Shown piece by piece: positions 16,500-24,311 of a stretch of DNA of 64,000 nt. The notes under the pieces are model-generated. The model was not told the DNA's origin and searched no databases. It saw only the letters and a list, made by a program, of their open reading frames with translations. Each line of letters begins with the position of its first letter. The stretch's first letter is position 1. The position numbers and the translations under genes were made by a program. The DNA comes from an uncultured Ruminococcus sp. Its GTDB lineage: Bacteria > Bacillota > Clostridia > Oscillospirales > Ruminococcaceae. The stretch is taken from assembly GCA_902787825.1 (NCBI GenBank), contig CADAHS010000003.1, positions 32,814-96,813 on the forward strand. The letters are read 5' to 3'.

Positions 16500-16645
16500 G
16501 TGATCGAAGCACAATAGCCGCAACGCTCGGACACTCAACTCCGATAACTACGCTGAACATTTACACTCACGTTTTTCAGGAGCAGCGCATGAAAGCAATG
16601 GGCGCAGTTGCGGAAATGATAGGTTTCAAACGAAAGGCAGTATAG
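16500..16645 (+). pseudogene. C-terminal remnant of a tyrosine integrase
   Basis: The frame ending at TAG 16643 reads IAATLGHSTPITTLNIYTHV, the box II region of phage-type tyrosine recombinases with the G-H motif and the nucleophilic Tyr. It continues to a normal C-terminus (MGAVAEMIGFKRKAV). The core-binding domain and the RHR arginines are missing. It closely resembles the C-terminus of the intact integrase at 60816. Confidence 0.75.
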
Positions 16646-16658
16646 GATAACAACACAA

Positions 16659-16686
16659 CCGCCCGGGAGTTTATGCTCTCGGGCGG
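16659..16686. repeat. GC-rich hairpin of the repeated family
   Basis: CCGCCCGGGAG, loop TTTATG, CTCTCGGGCGG. Its right flank (TGTTTGTTATTAAAACCGTGCGAC, given here only as a description of the match) recurs in degenerate form at 5540-5580. Confidence 0.75.
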
Positions 16687-16740
16687 TGTTTGTTATTAAA
16701 ACCGTGCGACGATATCAGATACTGTCACAAGCGCTGCAAA

Positions 16741-16769
16741 TTGACTTTCAGGCTGTGTTGTGGTAAAAT
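16741..16769 (+). promoter_or_regulatory. Promoter of the RhuM-Fic gene
   Basis: TTGACT at 16741-16746 and TAAAAT at 16764-16769, spacer 17. It lies directly before the start at 16786 and so rules out the two upstream in-frame ATGs. Confidence 0.55.
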
Positions 16770-16785
16770 GAACGTGGTGATAATT

Positions 16786-17715
16786 ATGAAAGAAAATGAG
16801 ATCATATTATATGAGACCGCCGATCACGAGGTCAAGCTGAATGTCAACACTGACGGCGACACTGTGTGGCTCAACCGTGCGCAGCTTGCTGAACTGTTCA
16901 ACAAAGATGTCAGCGTTATAGGCAGGCACATAAACAATGTCTTCGCAGAAAACGAGGTCGACAAGGAAAGCAATGTGCAAAAAATGCACATTCCAAATTC
17001 TGACAGACCGACAGAGTTTTACTCGCTCGATGTTATCATATCTGTCGGCTACCGTGTAAAGTCACAGCATGGCGTTGAATTTCGCAAATGGGCAAACAGC
17101 GTTCTTCGGGATTACATAATCAAGGGCTATGCCGTTAATAATAAGCGTATAGAACAGATAGGTGAGGTCATACGCATTATGAAACGAGCAGAGAGTCAGC
17201 TTGATGCAAAGCAGGTGCTGTCGGTCATTGAGAAATACAATTGTGCGCTGGATATGCTTGACGAATACGACCACCAGACGATGCGCAAGCCAAAGGGCAG
17301 CAAGGCAAGCTATGTGCTGACGTATGATGAATGCCGAAAGGTAATCGACGAGATGAAGTTCTCGGCTGAAAGCGATTTGTTTGGCAACGAAAAGGACGAC
17401 TCGTTCAAGGGCAGCATTGCTAATATCTATCAGGAGTTCGGCGGTGTGGAGATTTACCCATCGCTTGAAGAAAAGGCGGCAAATCTTCTGTACTTTGTCA
17501 CCAAGAACCACAGCTTTTCTGACGGAAACAAGCGTATCGCCGCAGCGATGTTTTTGTACTTTCTTGATATGAACGGCGCACTTTTCCACGATGACGCAAA
17601 GACCGAAAAGGCTATCGCCGACCAGACGCTCGCCGCACTGACGATAATGATAGCGGAGTCAAACCCCGACGAAAAGGAAATGATGATAAAGGTCATTATG
17701 AACTGTATGGTGTGA
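16786..17715 (+). CDS. RhuM-type DNA-binding domain fused to a Fic/Doc domain
   Basis: 309 residues. The N-terminal part (about 1-125) is the virulence RhuM domain: DTVWLNRAQLAELFNKDVSV, then FYSLDVIISVGYRVKS and VEFRKWANSVLRDYIIKGYA. The C-terminal part (about 190-305) carries the Fic core motif HSFSDGNKRIAAAMF with the catalytic His and the GNKR phosphate-binding loop. Fic proteins transfer AMP or other phosphate groups to target proteins, and Doc members are toxins. No antitoxin gene adjoins, so the RhuM part may provide self-regulation. The start at 16786 is set by the promoter at 16741. The gene is isolated between hairpins, as in many mobile cargo genes. Confidence 0.88.
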   Translation: MKENEIILYETADHEVKLNVNTDGDTVWLNRAQLAELFNKDVSVIGRHINNVFAENEVDKESNVQKMHIPNSDRPTEFYSLDVIISVGYRVKSQHGVEFRKWANSVLRDYIIKGYAVNNKRIEQIGEVIRIMKRAESQLDAKQVLSVIEKYNCALDMLDEYDHQTMRKPKGSKASYVLTYDECRKVIDEMKFSAESDLFGNEKDDSFKGSIANIYQEFGGVEIYPSLEEKAANLLYFVTKNHSFSDGNKRIAAAMFLYFLDMNGALFHDDAKTEKAIADQTLAALTIMIAESNPDEKEMMIKVIMNCMV

Positions 17716-17741
17716 AATTGGCAGGATATGAACAAAATGAA

Positions 17742-17769
17742 CGCCCGGGAGTTTCAGGCTCTCGGGCGG
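17742..17769 (+). terminator. Hairpin of the repeated family, terminator of the RhuM-Fic gene
   Basis: CGCCCGGGAG, loop TTTCAGG, CTCTCGGGCG, followed by GTTGTTGTTTT. Confidence 0.65.
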
Positions 17770-17924
17770 TTGTTGTTTTATAAGCTGCAAGTATGGGGTT
17801 ACAGCTTGGGTTTTTAGTTAGGTCGATCAGAATCTGTGCACAGCGTGCACCACGCTTGTCCGTCGCATATAAGATTGAAATGACAACTGCTTTTGTGCCG
17901 CTCCGGGCTTTCATTTAGTTATTT

Positions 17925-18140
17925 CGGTAAATCAGAATCTATCCCAGTGTATTCGCTACTTGATATTGATCTGTTTCTGTTTCACAGGTACAATATCACT
18001 CTTGGGCTTGCCTATGCCGATGAAGCAAGGCATAAAATAGTCAGGATTTTTGCGATCTAAGGTCATTTTTGAAATGAAACGGCGAGCATTTTTTCTTCAC
18101 TCAAATGGCTATTTTTCCATAAGCTATTTCAGCGGCGGAA
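17925..18140. repeat. 216-bp direct duplication, copy 2
   Basis: Matches 8896-9111 with about six differences. Its right edge lies inside the YdcF coding sequence, so the last residues (SLPPLK) and stop of that gene are part of the duplicated block. Confidence 0.9.
17932..18096 (-). pseudogene. 3' remnant of a nitroreductase-family gene (copy 2)
   Basis: Same fragment as at 8903-9067 (RKNPDYFMPCFIGIGKPKSD), but a CAG to TAG change interrupts it before the closing RIHWD motif. It has decayed further than copy 1. Confidence 0.55.
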
Positions 18141-19059
18141 GCGAATGAATATCATAGTTATCGTAGTAGATATCGAACGCTGTTTTTACGTCGCCTGACA
18201 GCTCGATGAGCGCACCTGCCTGGAACATTGCCGAAAGCGAACCGGAGGGCGCTTTCCACGCAGCGTTTGAAACCACCTCAAGCTTTTCGCTGCCGACTTC
18301 GCTTGCACGCAGGATCGACACTGCCCTGAACAGCAGCTCTCCCGTTGCGATGTGATAGTCGCTCGAAACGATAGCCAGCTTTTTTACCGAGGTGTATTTC
18401 GATGTCAGTATATCGTAGGTAAATATTGCATTCTGCGCCGTTGTTATCGAGTTATCCTCGATGATGATGCGCTTTTTGTCTATCCCTTGCTGCTCTAACC
18501 ACTTTGCCATTTCGCCTGCTTCCGATGCAGCTTCGTTTTCCGATGCAGTGCCGCCGCCAGTGCAGACAATGTACGCCTTGGGGTACTTTTTCGCACTGTT
18601 CAGGGCGACGGTCAGGCGCTGTATCAGCTCGTCCTTCATCGTGCCGTCGGGATTGAGCTGAAATCCGAGGACGACTATGCAAAGCTCGTCCGTATCAGGC
18701 AGTCCGTCGGGGAGAACATCGTAATTAAGATGTTTGCCAAGGTCGTCCGATGTCCAGATATCCATTATGTTTTTCCAGCGTTTGCCCGCAGATGTGTCGC
18801 AGGCAGAAAGCTCACCGAGCAGGGTGTCTATCTTATCCTTTGCCTCAGATCCGTAGCTTCCGTAGTCAACGACCATTTCCTCGACTATCTTATCCACACC
18901 CCTTTGGTCTGACGAGGTATGTGATAAGTCGGCAGAAGATGCGGCTGCGGAGCTTTCGCCTGAACCTTTGGACGAGCTGCTTGCACAGCCTGTGAGTTGA
19001 ACGCACAGACACAGGGCGAGCAGGAATGATATAAAATGTATATGTGGTTTTCGTTTCAA
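18124..19059 (-). CDS. YdcF/DUF218-family lipoprotein
   Basis: 311 residues with a lipoprotein signal (FLLALCLCVQLTGCASS). The C-terminal DUF218 domain (about 120-300) has the motif VVLGFQLNPDGTMKDELIQR, the glycine-rich CTGGGTASENEAASEAG, and the closing DNSITTAQNAIFTYDIL and IVSSDYHIATG. The family includes SanA and YdcF, and some members bind nucleotides or SAM. The reaction is not established. I prefer the TTG start at 19059, which has GGCGGTG six bases upstream, over the GTG at 19068. Its 3' end lies within a duplicated block. Confidence 0.8.
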   Translation of the reverse strand: MKRKPHIHFISFLLALCLCVQLTGCASSSSKGSGESSAAASSADLSHTSSDQRGVDKIVEEMVVDYGSYGSEAKDKIDTLLGELSACDTSAGKRWKNIMDIWTSDDLGKHLNYDVLPDGLPDTDELCIVVLGFQLNPDGTMKDELIQRLTVALNSAKKYPKAYIVCTGGGTASENEAASEAGEMAKWLEQQGIDKKRIIIEDNSITTAQNAIFTYDILTSKYTSVKKLAIVSSDYHIATGELLFRAVSILRASEVGSEKLEVVSNAAWKAPSGSLSAMFQAGALIELSGDVKTAFDIYYDNYDIHSLPPLK

Positions 19060-19172
19060 TGGGTACACCGCCTGTTCGTTGTGATAATACTATTATAGCA
19101 CAATTTGGCGGCAGGTTCAAGAGAAAGATCCCTGTCAGGCAAGATGTTAAAACAAAAAGCGATCCATTTTTG

Positions 19173-19982
19173 TCAGTTGACAGATTCGCCACTGTGCAGG
19201 GCAATGAGTTTATCTCCCATGATCTGCTTCATCAGATCAAATGCAGCAATGCCTGTGCAGTGACCGCTGTAAAAGACAGTATCAAGCTGTGAAAGCTCCT
19301 GCGCTGTCTGAATAATAACAGCTTTCTCTTCTTCGGTATGCTCGCCCTCACGCTTCATCATATGGAATCCCGTGATAACGTAGTCGGGATAGCTGTCAAA
19401 CAGCTCCTTATATTTATCAAGTATATTGAGTATGCCGTTATGAGCGCAGCCCGACAGCAGCCAGCGTTTGCCGTTTTGCGTGATAACGAGGCATTGCTCA
19501 TGACGAAAATCGTCCTCGATCTTCTCATTGTTTTTTATACAGGACAGCTTTTTGTTACCCTGCGGATAGCACCGCCTGCCTTTGATACCGCTGAACAGGA
19601 ACAGCTCATCATCAAGCTGCATATCGCCGTCAATCAGCCGAACATTAGGTAGTTTGAGTATATCAGTATCAATGCCGATATAGCGTTCACCGTTGTAATG
19701 CGGCTCGGCTGCCGTTCTTTGCAGGATGATCTGTGCAGTGTTATTGAGTTTTGAAAAGGGCAATATACCGCCCGAATGGTCATAGTGACCGTGACTGAGG
19801 ATAACAGTATCGACGGCAGACAGGTCAATGCCAAGAGCTTCGGCGTTCTTCACAACTGCGTCCGTCTGCCCTGTGTCGAGCAGGAGTTTATGCTTTTGTG
19901 TCTCGATATAGATGCATAGTCCGTGTTCTGCGATACACTTTTCATTGCCGCAGGAGTTTTCTACAAGTGTGACTATCTTCAT
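19173..19982 (-). CDS. MBL-fold metallohydrolase (RFA-P synthase-like)
   Basis: 269 residues with the metal motif SHGHYDHSGG (H64, H66, D68, H69), a later CAHNG and the final GHCTG, as in the subfamily named after 7,8-dihydropterin-6-yl-methyl-4-(beta-D-ribofuranosyl)aminobenzene-phosphate synthase. In anaerobic Firmicutes these stand beside NifX/DUF134 genes, as here. The substrate is unknown. The ATG overlaps the stop of the NifX-like gene (TGATG), so translation is coupled. Confidence 0.88.
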   Translation of the reverse strand: MKIVTLVENSCGNEKCIAEHGLCIYIETQKHKLLLDTGQTDAVVKNAEALGIDLSAVDTVILSHGHYDHSGGILPFSKLNNTAQIILQRTAAEPHYNGERYIGIDTDILKLPNVRLIDGDMQLDDELFLFSGIKGRRCYPQGNKKLSCIKNNEKIEDDFRHEQCLVITQNGKRWLLSGCAHNGILNILDKYKELFDSYPDYVITGFHMMKREGEHTEEEKAVIIQTAQELSQLDTVFYSGHCTGIAAFDLMKQIMGDKLIALHSGESVN

Positions 19983-20368
19983 CAGCGATCACCGCAGCCG
20001 TGGCTTGCACAGGTATGACCTATGCCGTGTTCGTGGTGATGATCGCAGGTCGGGTTATCGTTTTGGACAAGCTTTTGTGCAAGGAAAGCCTGTACAGCTT
20101 CGTCGGCACTGCCCATATTTCCTCCGTAGAGGGTGATACCAGCCTCCTGCACAGCCATCTGTGCACCACCGCCAATACCGCCGCAGATAAGCACATCTGC
20201 CTGAACACTTTTCAGAAATCCTGCCAAAGCGCCGTGCCCTGAACCGTTTGTGCCGACTACCTGTTCACCGATCACCTTACCGTCAGCAACATCGTAGAGC
20301 TTGAACTCTGACGTTCTGCCGAAATGCTGAAAGATCTGTCCGTTTTCATAAGTCACTGCAATTCTCAT
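19982..20368 (-). CDS. NifX/NifB-type FeMo-cofactor-binding family protein
   Basis: 128 residues of the dinitrogenase iron-molybdenum cofactor family: MRIAVTYENGQIFQHFGRTS, then ADVLICGGIGGGAQMAVQEA. The C-terminal tail is rich in His and Cys (CDHHHEHGIGHTCASHGCGD), a likely metal site. No nitrogenase genes are near. Such proteins occur widely in anaerobes next to MBL hydrolases and are thought to handle Fe-S or Mo clusters. The start at 20368 is supported by AAAGGA. The frame is open upstream and encodes a DUF134 remnant. Confidence 0.85.
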   Translation of the reverse strand: MRIAVTYENGQIFQHFGRTSEFKLYDVADGKVIGEQVVGTNGSGHGALAGFLKSVQADVLICGGIGGGAQMAVQEAGITLYGGNMGSADEAVQAFLAQKLVQNDNPTCDHHHEHGIGHTCASHGCGDR

Positions 20369-20533
20369 AATGCCTTTTTCCTTTCGTTCGATCTCCTCGG
20401 AGACCGTGTTATCAAGAGTATAATTTCCGTCCAAAATAGCGATGCGTCTGCCCTCGACCAGAGCAGCTGCGAGCTTTTTTCTTACACTGTAATATACCGC
20501 CGTTTCCGGCTTATGTCGAGTATGCTTTCTGAA
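20369..20533 (-). pseudogene. C-terminal remnant of a DUF134 HTH protein, in frame with the NifX gene
   Basis: The 55 codons upstream of the NifX-like start read VYYSVRKKLAAALVEGRRIA and ILDGNY, which fits the end of DUF134 (UPF0251) proteins. Those commonly precede or are fused to NifX domains. An in-frame TGA at 20534 and the lack of the HTH part show that the N-terminal domain is lost. Confidence 0.45.
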
Positions 20534-20659
20534 TCAAGATCAACAAAACTTTTGCTGTTTTCATCGTAATGCTTTGTTTTGAAGTATCAGCCGCTTTTAT
20601 GCCGGCTCTGAGCCGAGTTCAAAACCTGTGAGCGTCAGCGCTTGGAAGAACAGCACTCT

Positions 20660-22096
20660 TTACTTTGAGTAGAATCTCTGGTTTCTGCTTGTCGGTTTAT
20701 CCGGTATCTCCATAAACAATTTGCCCTGCTCAACGAGTGGGATAACATACTTATTGATAGCATAAGTTGCAGATCTTATCCCAAGGAATTCAGTGATCTC
20801 TTTTCGGCTGCGAGGCGTTTTACAAAATTGCTCAAGGGTAGGCTTATCCGCATTATTCTCCTGCATTTTTGCTTCTTCTTTAAGATGGAACGTAACGCAG
20901 AACTCACCACGGATAACTGCAAACTCAGGCTGAGGTAAACCATGCTGTTCAAGTTCGTTCCTTATTGTAGGGATACCGCTGTAACGATTCTCTGTAACAC
21001 CCATAAGCTCCAGAGCTGTGGCAAGTACAGGATTTCTTGTATCAGGCTGTGTTTTACCGAGGGCATCAAGAGTTGATCTGCCATACAGACCACCCGGATT
21101 TTTGATCTCAAGCCTGTCACTGAACACCATTATCTGAATCGGCATACCCTCTGTGTGAATACTGTAATCACGATGAACAAGAGCATTCAGTATTGCTTCA
21201 CGAACAGCCTTAACAGGATAGTCGGGCTTATCCGTCCTCTTCGCCGTAATCGGATCAATTATAGTTTTGGTACGTGTATTCTTCTGAACAAAGCGTATCG
21301 CATCTTCAAGCATTTCGGGGATAGTGCCCTCTATACGCTTGTTGTCAATAAACCTTTCACCGTCATCTCCCTTATCGCCTATCTGAGTTCCCTGCACACA
21401 CACTGCAATTATACTCAGCTGCGGAAAGAATGCCTGCGGATAAAGTCCGAACAGCATTTCCGATGAAAGTGTAGGAATTTTATTGCGGCTGATGCTCATA
21501 AGCTCATATATCTTTTCATCATCAAGCCGTGCGAGGTTTGGTTTGCCAGATTTGAGTTTCAAAAGATAGTCAGCAAGTTTGACCTCGTCAAGTGATGACA
21601 TATCTGCCCGTTCAACCGTTCGTATATCATCTCTGTACTTTTCACGGTAAGCCTCATAGCTGTAAACCTCATATTCGCTCATTGGTATATCGGCTTCTCC
21701 GACACGCACATACGAGCCTTTGAGCCTTCCCTTGCCTTTATAAAAGCAGGGGCGCTTGGTTATATCTATTGGAGGGATCTCTGCTGAAACAACATTCTTT
21801 CCGTCTATCTGTGCGGCGGTGAAAACAGCCCTTACAGGCGGCTCCATCTGCTCGCATTGTTCAGACACCTGCTTTTGTATAAGCTGTACATCGTCAACAC
21901 CTACGACCTCAAAGCCTTCTTTTTCATCGATCCCAAAAACAATTATGCCGCCGTCATCCTGATTGGAAAAGCTGGACAGTGTATCATACAATCTGCTGCT
22001 TGCGGCAGTTTTGCTGCGCTTGACTTCTATCGTCTGAAACTCTGCTTTGACATTTACTATTTTCTCAACAAGTTCCTTCAATCCTGCTTCATTCAT
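20660..22096 (-). CDS. AlbA_2/Schlafen-type ATP-binding protein
   Basis: 478 residues. The N-terminal AlbA_2 (Schlafen-like) domain is seen as QTIEVKRSKTAASSRLYDTL, then SSFSNQDDGGIIVFGIDEKE. The middle contains the HATPase-like section AVREAILNALVHRDYS and FSDRLEIKNPGGLYG. The end is a winged-helix-like region (RSRKEITEFLGIRSATYAIN). These proteins act as regulators or in phage defence and restriction-like functions. The exact role here is unknown. The ATG at 22096 has AGAGGTG six bases upstream. It lies directly behind an array of nine phased repeats that is very likely its control region. Confidence 0.85.
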   Translation of the reverse strand: MNEAGLKELVEKIVNVKAEFQTIEVKRSKTAASSRLYDTLSSFSNQDDGGIIVFGIDEKEGFEVVGVDDVQLIQKQVSEQCEQMEPPVRAVFTAAQIDGKNVVSAEIPPIDITKRPCFYKGKGRLKGSYVRVGEADIPMSEYEVYSYEAYREKYRDDIRTVERADMSSLDEVKLADYLLKLKSGKPNLARLDDEKIYELMSISRNKIPTLSSEMLFGLYPQAFFPQLSIIAVCVQGTQIGDKGDDGERFIDNKRIEGTIPEMLEDAIRFVQKNTRTKTIIDPITAKRTDKPDYPVKAVREAILNALVHRDYSIHTEGMPIQIMVFSDRLEIKNPGGLYGRSTLDALGKTQPDTRNPVLATALELMGVTENRYSGIPTIRNELEQHGLPQPEFAVIRGEFCVTFHLKEEAKMQENNADKPTLEQFCKTPRSRKEITEFLGIRSATYAINKYVIPLVEQGKLFMEIPDKPTSRNQRFYSK

Positions 22097-22114
22097 TGAA
22101 ATCACCTCTTATGA

Positions 22115-22291
22115 TTTTAAGTTTAGCACAAGAAGCTTAAAATGTCAAGTGAGAATTTTAAGTTTCATGGCAGAGATTTTAAGTTTTAAGGTCGAAATTT
22201 TAAGTTTCAAGCGTATATTTTAAGTTTTAGAGTCGAAATTTTAAGTTTTCAAAGTATAATTTAAGGTTTCGAGGGTACATTTTAAGTTTTA
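22115..22291. repeat. Nine phased repeats of TTTTAAGTTT at 20-21-bp period
   Basis: The core TTTTAAGTTT starts at 22115, 22156, 22177, 22198, 22218, 22239 and 22280. Degenerate copies occupy the expected phase at about 22135 (GCTTAAAATG) and 22259 (ATTTAAGGTT). The spacing is two helical turns. The array fills the whole gap between the stop of the phosphoesterase gene and the start region of the AlbA_2 gene. Confidence 0.9.
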
Positions 22292-22597
22292 AACCTCGAA
22301 CACGGCAATGTCCTCAAACAGAATACTGACCTTGTCGATCTTCTTATTGGTATGATAGTGTCCGCAGTACCACTTCTTGTATTCTACGTTCTCCTCGATC
22401 TTGTCAAGCCACTGCTCCGTGGATTTATCAACTTTAGATTGGTCGATGCAGGACAGGAACACCTCTGTCGGTTCGTACTTCAGCGGCGTGGTATGGCTGA
22501 GGATAATAAGAATGTCGTCCTCTGTTGTTTCAAACCTGCGGCAGAACTCATGAACCCGCCTGAAATCACCGTGCGTGTCACCTGTAATGTAGATCAT
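22289..22597 (-). pseudogene. Metallophosphoesterase with an in-frame internal deletion
   Basis: 102 residues. The start MIYITGDTHGDFRRVHEFCR has the first metal motif (GDTHG), and the end has CGHYHTNKK, the last His motif. The sequence between jumps from EDDILIIL straight to SHTTPLKYEP. The GDxxD and GNHE motifs that normally lie about 30-60 residues after the start are absent, so the protein is less than half the usual length of about 230-260. It still has a strong ribosome site and a consensus promoter. Probably not an active enzyme. Confidence 0.75.
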
Positions 22598-22627
22598 AGT
22601 GTTCTCTCCTGTTATTATATTTGTGTT

Positions 22628-22656
22628 AGTATATCTTTTTGTACGGATATTGTCAA
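22628..22656 (-). promoter_or_regulatory. Promoter of the shortened phosphoesterase gene
   Basis: On the minus strand TTGACA (22656-22651), 17 bases, TATACT (22633-22628). Upstream, GTTGTTGC / GCAACAAC (22723-22745) forms a small hairpin. Confidence 0.65.
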
Positions 22657-22806
22657 GCTGAAAACAACGCAGATAAACAAATAACTAACACTCTGCATGA
22701 AGAGCTTGTCGGTGTTTGCTCAGTTGTTGCAAAATACGCAACAACTCAAAACTAAGATGACGAGAGGTAACAAGAGATAATCCTATTAAGCAAAAAACAA
22801 ATGATA

Positions 22807-23052
22807 TTAGCGTTTGGAGATTTTTTTAATCTTCTTATACCCATCTGTACCATCAATTTCCAACAAAGAGTACTTCTTGATATACTTTTCCAAGCTTAAC
22901 GTAATCTGCTTTGGAGTATATGACGTATAATAGTTTTCGTTAATAAGATTAAGAATTAGCTGTTTACTATCTTTTAAACTTTTAGGAGTGGAAGCAAATC
23001 CCCTTTCAACTATTCCTTTTTGGTTTTCAGTTTTGCTATCTTTTTCTAGTGC
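22807..23052 (-). pseudogene. Start-less ORF after the HEPN-Sel1 gene (probable frameshifted continuation)
   Basis: 82 codons open from just after a TAA at 23053 and without ATG, GTG or TTG near its start. The product is polar and reads KDSKQLILNLINENYYTSYT, then PKQITLSLEKYIKKYSLLEI, resembling a winged-helix-like C-terminal domain. It overlaps the last codons of the HEPN-Sel1 gene in another frame. Either that gene once continued into this frame, or this is a separate decayed gene. Confidence 0.4.
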
Positions 23053-24311
23053 TTATTTTCATCGTTCTTCTTTCTCATAATACGTTTTTTAGTTTCTTCA
23101 ATTTCTTTAATCATATCTACATCTTGAGTTTTCGCCATATCACACCAATGCAAAGCTAAATCATAATTACCTTTTTTCTTTTCTTCTTTTGCAAAACCAA
23201 TACATGTACTTACATCTCCAAGTTCGGCTGCTTTTACAAGTAATTTTTGAGCTTTTTCTTGGTCGGCATTTGTACTGAATCCACAGGAATAAAAATCACT
23301 AAGCATCTTTACAGCTTTTGGGTAGTTTTGTTTTGCTGATAATTCTATCCATTTAAAGCATTCTATTTTTGATTGTTCTTCGTTGCCATAGAAACCTTCG
23401 CGATATAATATCATACCATATTCATACTGTGCAGCAGCAAATCCTTTTTCGGCAGAACGCTTTAACCAGAATTGAGCTTTAATATTGTCATTTCCGGCTA
23501 TCCCCCCACGATAATAGAACATACCTAAATAATAACTTGCCTCAATATTTAGTCCATTAGCTGCTTTGTAAAACCAATAGAAAGCTTTTCCTTCATCTCT
23601 TTTGACTCGATGACCATAATAATAAGCTTTTGCAAGTTTAACTTGAAAGTCTACCTGTCCCTGTTCAGCCAGGTGAGTTATTTCACTCAAATCTTCTGTA
23701 ACGCCTATTTCGGAGTTGTGAATCGAATCCATCGCTAACCAGTGTTCTGAACGAAGCGTAGATTCAATGTCTTTAGCAATAAAATAGATTTGTTTCCATT
23801 CATCACATGAAGTTTGATGTTTCATATTTAACACAGCAAAGTTGGCAATACAGTTGGCATAAAAGAGCTGATCATAATACCAATTTAATGCTTCAGAGTC
23901 AGGTATTGGTTGCCGAGTATGAGCTAAGGTGTTTCTGGCATCCTTAATGCTTTCCGCATGGTCTTTGAGCAAATAATCATTTTTATCTTTTGATTCGTCA
24001 TCTTTTTTAGAATAGATTCCATCTTTCTCAAGATAATACTTAATTATCGTATAGAGTGATGAAGTGTCAAGTGAATCAAGAGTGAAATTCTGTTCGCCCT
24101 TATCAAAATTCTTATGAATACTCATATAGTTATCTTTGTGTTTACCTTGAATTTCTTTATCAACAGTTTTCTTTAGTTCTTTTTTCCAAATTTCAGTTTT
24201 TCCTTGTTCTTTAATTCGAGTTAGGATAAAAAGCTGTAGGGCTTTTGCTGATAAATTAATGATTTCCGTATTATTTTTAGATAGAATATCTTTCCAAAAT
24301 GCATCAAACAT
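23046..24311 (-). CDS. HEPN-like domain fused to Sel1 repeats
   Basis: 421 residues. The N-terminal half (about 1-175) is helical and contains KDARNTLAHTRQ, where R126 and H131 form the R-x4-H motif of HEPN ribonucleases (Swt1/RiboL-PSP types). The C-terminal half has Sel1-like TPR repeats: AKAYYYGHRVKRDEGKAFYW, ASYYLGMFYYRGGIAGNDNI, AQYEYGMILYREGFYGNEEQ. Sel1 repeats mediate protein contacts. The ATG overlaps the end of the WYL gene by 8 bases, so the two are co-expressed. The pair looks like a regulator plus effector in defence. Catalysis is inferred from the motif only. Confidence 0.68.
   Translation of the reverse strand: MFDAFWKDILSKNNTEIINLSAKALQLFILTRIKEQGKTEIWKKELKKTVDKEIQGKHKDNYMSIHKNFDKGEQNFTLDSLDTSSLYTIIKYYLEKDGIYSKKDDESKDKNDYLLKDHAESIKDARNTLAHTRQPIPDSEALNWYYDQLFYANCIANFAVLNMKHQTSCDEWKQIYFIAKDIESTLRSEHWLAMDSIHNSEIGVTEDLSEITHLAEQGQVDFQVKLAKAYYYGHRVKRDEGKAFYWFYKAANGLNIEASYYLGMFYYRGGIAGNDNIKAQFWLKRSAEKGFAAAQYEYGMILYREGFYGNEEQSKIECFKWIELSAKQNYPKAVKMLSDFYSCGFSTNADQEKAQKLLVKAAELGDVSTCIGFAKEEKKKGNYDLALHWCDMAKTQDVDMIKEIEETKKRIMRKKNDENKH

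Noticed and set aside
22115-22291. CRISPR array
   Set aside because: The repeats are only 10-12 bases with about 10 bases between them and no unique spacers. No cas genes are near. The array is better explained as phased protein-binding sites.
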